A DNA stretch of 64,000 bases from Chiridota heheva (taxonomy: Eukaryota > Echinodermata > Holothuroidea > Apodida > Chiridotidae). Numbering within the stretch: the stretch's first letter is position 1; each line of letters starts with the position of its first letter. A model generated the notes under the pieces. That model saw nothing but the letters and a program-made list of their open reading frames with translations. It had not been told where the DNA came from and did no database searches. Shown here one piece after another: positions 32,886 through 64,000 of this stretch. Location of the stretch: the NCBI GenBank assembly GCA_020152595.1, contig JAIGNY010004456.1, positions 248,001-312,000 on the forward strand, in the 5' to 3' direction. Position numbers and translations under genes: made by a program.

Positions 32886-33069
32886 AACAGTTTTGAGTTA
32901 TTTGTCACAAGACTGCTTATGGACCCTCAAAAAGGAGATCTTCAAAACTCTAGACATTATCCATTCTTACATTTTGAATATTTTCAAGAAGCTTTCAACC
33001 AATCAGCCAAGATATCTAAAAAGCATCTTCCAATCTCTATTATATTGGGATGCCTCCAGTTTTAAAAGG
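32886..33069 (+). other. Open reading segment after a good 3' splice site, unassigned
   Basis: After ttcttttgtag the frame NSFELFVTRLLMDPQKGDLQ continues with HYPFLHFEYFQEAF and stops after about 59 codons. I do not recognise it. It might be a terminal exon of an unseen transcript, a transposon remnant or chance. Confidence 0.2.
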
Positions 33070-33158
33070 TCGTTTTCAGTGGGTACTTTCTTTTAATATT
33101 TTGTATCATGCATCCAGTTCAACAGCTTAGTTTAATGTCTTGAATGAGGTTGCCGTTA

Positions 33159-33719
33159 ATACCGTGTTTGACATAATAAGCGCCAACGGTACTTATGGAA
33201 ATAAAACATAAAGAAAGAATGGCTGCTGTTTCCGTTAGTTGTATGTATTAGCGTTGTGGGGTCTAGGGATCCGCTGAAGGGCCCTGGTGGGGTGAAGGGG
33301 TGGAACTCCTTGTGGGTTGGAAATTTAAGTTTTTCATGCTTTTTAGCCTTTAAAATGCATGTAATTCATGTTGAAACATTTGATTATTATTTTTATTTTT
33401 TCATGATGGATTTGTTCCTGCTGACATGAAAGGTGATCCCACGAACAAAGTTTGCACCATGTGCTAGATTTTCCAACCTTGCATGGGCCCCTCTTGATAA
33501 GCCATAGATGATTACACAGCTGTTCATAGCATTGACAACTCAAAGGATTTTGAAAAGTGGGATCACCATATGTTAGCAATTTTAAAAAGTTAAAGCAAAA
33601 CAAGCAAAGGATATGTGGACCATATTGGAAGAATTCTAAACAACTTTCATTATATATTGATGTTGGGACGTTTTATCAGTGGAAGAAAATGTTGGATGGG
33701 TGCTTATTAGAGCATGGAC
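33159..33719 (+). repeat. Interspersed repeat R1, copy 4, disrupted
   Basis: Begins ataccgtgtttgacataata, and its end sequence gttggatgggtgcttattag is at 33691-33710. The ~450 bp between them is unrelated to other copies, so it was replaced or invaded. Confidence 0.6.
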
Positions 33720-33967
33720 GTATATTATTAAACAGACCTCCGTGGTGCGCGTATTTTATTAAACAGACCTCCGTGGTGCGCGTATTTTATTAAACAGACC
33801 TCCGTGGTGCGCGTATTTTATTAAACAGACCTCCGTGGTGCGTGTATTTTATTAAACAGACCTCCGTGGTGCACGTATTTTATTAAACAGACCTCCGTGG
33901 TGCGTGTATTTTATTAAACAGACCTCCGTGGTGCGCGTATTTTATTAAACAGACCTCCGTGGTGTTG
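33720..33967 (+). repeat. 31-bp tandem array made of a SINE head
   Basis: Eight units of gtattttattaaacagacct plus ccgtggtgcgc at exact 31-bp spacing from 33720. The eighth unit runs straight into the intact SINE body, so the SINE's 5' end is the amplified unit. Confidence 0.95.
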
Positions 33968-34122
33968 TGGTTATTGCTTTGTCCTCTCACCCGCACGTCC
34001 CAGGTTCGAATCCCTGTGGATCTGCAACCAGTGAGTTCACAACTGGATATCAAAGGCCATGGCCGTCTCCAGCACTAAAAGCTTTTGGGATGTTAAACCT
34101 TACTATGCTATGCTATGCTATT
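33948..34122 (+). mobile_element. tRNA-derived SINE
   Basis: Box A-like TGGTGTTGTGG at 33960-33970 and a perfect box B GGTTCGAATCC at 34003-34013, 32 bp apart as in tRNA promoters. A non-tRNA body follows, then a tail of tactatgctatgctatgcta repeats. It is not a functional tRNA: no acceptor-stem pairing or tRNA 3' structure was seen. Confidence 0.85.
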
Positions 34123-34637
34123 ATTTCGAATATGGTAACTTTAGCGTGTAAGAGTAAAATGATTTGATTTTCTATTTAAGCAAAATGCAACATTTAGATA
34201 TTATTTTTGCTCAAGCAAATATTTATAGTATTTAATTAACTTTGGTCAAAATATGTATCTTTTAAATGATGTATTGAAATGCAGATGTTCATGTTGGTTC
34301 GTTGAAAGTATGATCCATAGGAGCTGGATGTTGTGAAATATTAATGTAATAAAGAATTTTCCAGTGATACTTTTTAGTTTGTAATATTTGTTTGTAACAG
34401 TTATTTTTTAAATGTGTGGCAGGGTTTGATTTATATCCACAACCTAACTGAAGCTCACGTGTTTGGCACACCATAACTTTGATGTATTTTCTGCAAAATA
34501 GATACCACATTGATAAGAAGGTCAAACAATTCTTAGGACACTTGAGTTTCAGTGGTTGATGAGCAAGTTAAGATTGTGAAGCTATCAGTTTATTGGGCCT
34601 GGGTCATCATGAGGGATTGAATGGTAGAGCATGGATG

Positions 34638-35093
34638 CAGTGGCATAGCTGAAGGGGGCAGCGGGGGAAATTCCCCCCATATCGGAAATTTCCCATAACT
34701 CTCAGAAAATTTGTGCAGATTCTGAGAAACTCAGTACACGTTTTTGGTAATTCTGATGAAAGCAAACTTGGGGAAAAGATCACAAAATTTAAATTTTTAA
34801 ATTAGGTTGGAAGTTACTAAAGTTACAACTTTTTTCTAAAATTTTTTTCCTCAAAATATCCTCAAATCTCTTAATTTTTTGTTTAATATATCTGACATTT
34901 TTCTTCAAATTTGTTGCTCAAAATATTTGACTTTTTCTCAAAGTTCCCAAGGTTTTTCTCAAAATATTCAGTTTCCCTCAAATATGTCAACCACGGAGGA
35001 GGATGGGGGGAGGGAGGGGGTGTGGGGGATTACTTGGAGTCATTTTCTTTTAATGGTTTTGCCTCCCTGCCAAAAAGTCTAGCTATGCCACTG
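34638..35093. mobile_element. hAT-like MITE with 8-bp target duplication
   Basis: Termini CAGTGGCATAGCT and AGCTATGCCACTG are perfect inverse. Flanks catggatg (34630-34637) and catggaag (35094-35101) match 7 of 8. CAGTGGC-type ends with 8-bp duplications are the hAT pattern. The interior is made of tcctcaaaatat-like repeats and encodes no transposase. Confidence 0.82.
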
Positions 35094-35660
35094 CATGGAA
35101 GGTACATATCCCTGAAAATGTCTTGTCTGTCAGTGTATTTCTGAGATCAACATAAACCTTTCCCACAAACTTATCCTCACTTCTATTGCTTGACATTAAA
35201 ATGAATTCCAACAATGTGTAAAACATAAAGATGCAGGCATATAGATGCAGGCATGAAAATTCCAAAAAATCACATTTTAGTTTTTACAATTTTCAGGGTT
35301 TAATACTTAAATTTGTGGTGTATAACGACCTGAAAAGACCAGTCTCTTTGTTTCTTATGGAAATCTGTAAATTCTTTATTGGATATCCATCCACTGAGGA
35401 AAGTTTTTGGAATTCCGAGCTTAATTTACCCCAATTGAATAGGAAAGTGCATTTTCCCCCATTCACTGTATGAGATGGCTTCCTGTAATTTGTTGTAATG
35501 GTCAAGAAAAAATTTGCATCTCCCAATGAAGCCCAATTGTAGTTGATCATTGTTTCACCATGAAGTTGTATTTTTATGCCCAATCAGAGGAAGTGTATAC
35601 TGAAGTTATCAAGTCATGTTCCAACATTCACACATCCAGTCCGGTAGCATCCTTAATTTT

Positions 35661-35770
35661 ACGGTAAAACAAGTACCGCATTATTACGGTAAAACAAGTA
35701 CCGCATTATTATGGTAAAACAAGTACCGCATTATTACGGTAAAACAAGTACCGCATTATTACGGTAAAAA
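35661..35770 (+). repeat. 25-bp tandem repeat
   Basis: Four full units of acggtaaaacaagtaccgca plus ttatt, then a partial fifth. Each unit contains the small inverted repeat cggtaaaacaagtaccg. Confidence 0.95.
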
Positions 35771-37690
35771 TGGAATGGCGTTCATGCGCAGAAGTAATTT
35801 TGTCAATCAAGATCACAGCTTGATAGTCTCTTCCGCAGGCGCATAATTTTAATCACTGACAATTATAAAAGGAAAACAAACTGGTACTGATACCGTCCTT
35901 AAATTGTTAAGCCACTAATTTCTTTTTAACTTGATAGTGTGAAACCGCCGAAGTCTATTCAACTAATCATTACATAATTGCATGTAACAGTAACGACTGT
36001 TTAACGTCTTACAGTGAAGGTATTTTGCTATTTCTCTTAAAAAGATGCGGCAATATTCAAAATTTTCTTGGCAAAAAGTTTTGAATATTCATATTCTATC
36101 AGGAGTGAAAATTTTATATCCAATTAAACTTCCAGCTATCAGCAGCGGAAAATGTGTAAGTCCTTTAGCCACAGTGTAGGCATGAGTTAGTGCCGTGGCG
36201 TAGGCTGTAATTTAACCGTATTTTTAGGGTATTTTAAAGTATCATAATAACAAGAATGCTCCCCAAACTGACATCTTGGAATTGAACCATTCAGTAATAG
36301 CAGATATTCCTGCAGTGGATAAGTATCAGTAAGTGTGCGCCAAATTGTCTCTACATACCAATGGTGGGGGACAGATGAGATGGACATATTGTTTTAGAGT
36401 GAGACATACTTCTTCACATTCAACGATTTCCCTCTTCATTCCAAAGGATTGGAAAAGTTTCACAATTATTGGAAGTGGAAAGAGTCTTAGGTATGTCCCA
36501 TTATGGTAGATGACCCTGATCGAGACAAGGAGTGTTTCTCTTTTAGCAGTAGTCACACGCTTGCACCACCGTGGTTATCAAAAAGTAACAAGAACATACA
36601 TAATCCAACAATGATATTAACTAGTACGGGTGAGGATTTAACACAAGGCCAGAAGCAATGCATTAATGACAAGTAGACCCACATTTGGATTGATTCCTCG
36701 TATTTCAAATAAGTATAGAACAGTTTAGGGAAACAGAAAATGTTGTTTTATTTTCATTTTTTTGTTTTAAGGGTGACACTTTTCACTCTCTACATAATCA
36801 TTGCGTTTACATTCTCAAGCATTACACGCTTCCAAACGGCCACAATTTTTAATTGTCAATTGCTTGCAAGGGTCACATGCTGCAATGCTGTATCTGAAAG
36901 TGCATTTCTCAACTTTTTAATGTCAGACCTTCATTATAATTTTTTCAAAGTCCAAATACCTATTTTTTCTACACTAGTTTATTTTGAAGTTAGGATCACT
37001 TTTTATCTTACGTTTTGCAAGATTTATTGAAACAGGCTCCAGTTTTGGCAGGTAAATTTAAACGCTGTTGGGTTATGTCTATTAACACTGCATAAAAAGG
37101 AATATCATGGGTGTAGCTGAGAGGGCGTGAGAATAATAGATCCAGAAAATATGCCAACATTTGGGGTATTGACCTTGTCTTGTTTTTCAAAAAAATATAT
37201 CCTATGAACATTGTTATTGATTACTATCAATTTTCGAAAATATTTTAAACCGTCTGTAATTTTCGTTCGGTTATATTTCTCCAAAAAAGATGAAAGAATC
37301 CGTACCCTTATCAGCTCAATATTTGAATTTCAATTATATATAAGATTGCAACTTTAAGTAAGGATTGCTACATTCTCACCAATGTTTAATTTCAAAAGTT
37401 AATTTCAAATTGGATGATACAAATGTTAGTATCTCTGTGTAACTGTGTAAAAGAAACATAAAAGTTTCCACCAACCTTTTGCATTAATTTTACTTTTACT
37501 ACAAAACATGCTTACATCACCCTTCACGTGTAATGTATACGCATATCATTATTAAGAGATAATTCCGACATATCGCAGGATTATTTTCTCATGATACGTT
37601 TGTTGAAAATGTACACCTGATGTTTGAAAAAGCTGTTTACATGATCAATTAATATCTATACATTAAAGGAAACGTATGTACCCATTATTG
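35771..37690. other. Intergenic sequence
   Basis: AT-rich sequence without recognised genes. A minus-strand open stretch around 36190-36556 is unassigned. Confidence 0.45.
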
Positions 37691-37691
37691 C

Positions 37692-37928
<237 letters not shown>

Positions 37929-38289
37929 TGAGTGCAGTCATTGTATGGTTGTCCAAGTGTTGGCAGGCGAGATAGAAAGTTGCCTACCGAATGAGGAAGG
38001 GAAAAATCATTCAATTACACTAAATTCAAAAAATAAAATCAACATACAAAATATATATCTAAGGAAAACGTGGGAGAAAATTCTCAAATCCCGCCTAGGC
38101 TACCAAGTGTGACTTAACTTTCATCAGAGATAATGTATCTCTCCTCTCATCAATATAAATGGCGACATATTTAAATAAAAAATTCTCATTTGCACTAAAG
38201 ATGTTCATGAAACTATAACTCATATGCAGATGTCACTTGGGCGTTGTGGCCGATGCTGTCCACTTTTGAATATCAAGAAGCTTTATCAC

Positions 38290-62297
<24,008 letters not shown>

Positions 62298-62445
62298 CTG
62301 TGAAACAACATATTTCAGTGTAGCATAGGTTGAATAGCTATTTGGTGTAGTTAAATCTCTACTTAATCAACCTGGTAAACAAACAAAGGAGAATTTGTTG
62401 GCTCATGGAAGAGCGCTGCCTCTACCCTATTAAACCAACCGAACC

Positions 62446-63555
62446 ACCGACTTTAGGTAATTTGATACCTATTAGCAATCTACAGTTTATTTCTAGTCTT
62501 TTTGAAAATGCTGTACGATACCTATACAGTTTATTTGTAATGTTGTTGAAAAGGCTGTTCTTACACAAATCTTGAATCAATGTGATGCACATTGTCCCCA
62601 TCCTAACTTTCAGTCTGCATATAGGAAACATCATTCCACTGAAACTGCCTTATTGAAAATTCACTCTGATATAATGAAATCTCTTGACGAAGGTAAAGTT
62701 GCTCTAATGGTGCTTTTGGACATGAACGCAGCCTTCGACACCGTTGATCATTCTAATTTGATTATGGCTTAAGCAGTTAAGAGGCACTGCTCTCAAACGG
62801 TTTTCAATTTATTTAAGCTCTAGGTCCCAATTTGTTTCGTTTTAGGGCGTTCATTTAAGTGCTGTTAATCTTAACCACGGTGTGCCTCAGGGGTCGTGTT
62901 TTGAACCCCTGTGCTTTACTCTCTACACCAGCTCACTTTTTGTTTATGTAATCCAAAACCATCTTGTCCAGGTCTATGCGGATGATACACAACTAATTCA
63001 TGTTTTTAAACCCGGTGAATTAAATGAATTACATGCCATTTCTCAACTAGAAAAATGTATTGCTGATATTCGTGATTGGATGAATGGTGGCACATAAATC
63101 AAATCCTAATGACTCTAAAACTAAATTCATTATCCTCGGGACTGCCCTAAGTTTATCTACAATAAATATCAATTCTATCAAAATTGGTTCTGTTAATGTT
63201 ACTCCTTCTAAGCAAGTTCTGAATTTTGGAAAAAAAATTGATGAACATATCAAGAAAATTTGCAAGACTGGGAATTACTACTTATATAATTTAAAAAAAA
63301 TCAGGAAACATATCCCAGACAGCCATGCATACATAAGTTCATGCATTCATTCAAAACCATTAAGATTGATTACTGTAACAGTTTATTTCATTTAAGGTTT
63401 TTTTCAGTTTTATTAAATTTAAACTTCTTGTTTTTGTATTTAAATCCCTACATAAAGTCGCTCCATGTTGTCTTGCTGATCACATTCGCACCGTTCACAG
63501 CAATAGGTAATCGTTACGCTCTAATGATTCTCTCTTTCTTTTTGTCCTCAGAAAA
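62446..63555 (+). pseudogene. L2/CR1-like LINE reverse transcriptase remnant
   Basis: Broken RT: QILNQCDAHCPHPNFQSAYR, KHHSTETALLKIHSDIMKSL, VLLDMNAAFDTVDHSNL, LNHGVPQGS, VQVYADDTQLIHVF (active-site ADD), NDSKTKFIILGTALSLSTIN, then FKLLVFVFKSLHKVAPCCLA and SLRSNDSLFLFVLRK at the end. Several frameshifts and stops. Antisense to the receptor gene, upstream of its first visible exon. Confidence 0.88.
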
Positions 63556-64000
63556 TAACATAACAAGATTACGGGCTAAGAAGGGTAAGTCACCCCATAA
63601 AAAGCCTAAACTAACACCACCACCACCACACACAAAATACAAAATTAAAGACGCCCAGGGTTAGTAAAGAACTTATCAATGTTGACCTTAAAATTGTGAA
63701 CGGAATTGGAGCTAACTACCCACTCAGGCAAACCATTCCACTCTTAACTCTTTGCGGAAAGCTATAACGGCGAATATCTATCCGTGAGAACTCTTTGGCC
63801 AACTTCAAACTGTTACCACGTGTCACATGAGGATTAGCTGACGTGCAAGTAACAACAGTAAGTCAAAGTATCACTACCAGATAGGAACTTAACAACCTGA
63901 ATCATATCGCCACGTACCCTTCTTAACTCAAGCGTGGTCAAACCAAGAATTCGCAACCTAGATTTATAAGAGAGATTCCTTACTTCGGGAATAAGTCTAG
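63556..64000 (-). pseudogene. CR1/L2-like LINE 3' end, - strand copy
   Basis: Inverse of the 57700-58125 segment: 3' end gattacgggctaagaagggt, the accaccaccaccac run, then coding remnants, continuing past the window edge. Inserted at or abutting the end of the preceding LINE. Confidence 0.85.

Noticed and set aside
33960-34033. tRNA gene suggested by perfect box B
   Set aside because: Boxes A and B are present but acceptor and anticodon stems do not pair and a non-tRNA body with a tail follows, so it is a SINE.
36187-36556. Minus-strand ORFs with several Cys and a YHNGTYLRLFPLP segment
   Set aside because: No family recognised, frames change midway, and splice signals do not connect it to the receptor.

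Overview
The window is animal nuclear DNA: AT-rich, intron-heavy, and crowded with transposon remnants and microsatellites. Intron and domain content point to an invertebrate metazoan. An echinoderm or another marine deuterostome is my best guess, but nothing in the sequence fixes the species. Almost all long open frames are tandem-repeat artefacts. The two real host genes are built from short exons and had to be assembled by hand from splice sites and phase.

Gene 1 (+ strand, 2713-30021) is MAPK15 (ERK7/ERK8). Twelve phase-compatible exons encode the last 536 residues: kinase domain from the 10-residue microexon onward, HRDQK catalytic loop, DFG, TEY activation motif, and a long Ser/Pro/Arg-rich tail. 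The first exons (glycine loop, VAIK lysine) lie left of the window. Its introns hold a 22-bp array, a decayed DIRS-type tyrosine-recombinase retrotransposon (about 6.2-14.05 kb) with inverted repeats and an internal palindrome, two 5'-truncated copies of one LINE family, and nested MITEs.

The interval 30.0-38.3 kb lies between two convergent genes. It holds interspersed repeats, TTAA-flanked MITEs, a tRNA-derived SINE whose head is amplified in tandem, a hAT-like MITE with an 8-bp target duplication, and a long (TA)n tract.

Gene 2 (- strand, 62297 down to 38290) appears to be an unnamed type I membrane receptor. Its ten exons give C-type lectin domain A, C-type lectin domain B, two CCP/sushi domains, two Ser/Thr-rich linker exons, one transmembrane segment, and a 183-residue tail containing a 61-residue unit in tandem, each unit with an NPGY motif. 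Its 5' exons lie right of the window. Its introns carry a 2-kb pentanucleotide satellite, (TA)n, a 1.44-kb (AAT)n array, a minisatellite, and several LINE fragments. The last 1.7 kb are LINE remnants in opposite orientations.

No rRNA, functional tRNA, CRISPR or prokaryotic feature is seen. The most interesting items are the lectin-sushi receptor with its duplicated tyrosine tail, the DIRS palindrome, and the SINE-head tandem array.
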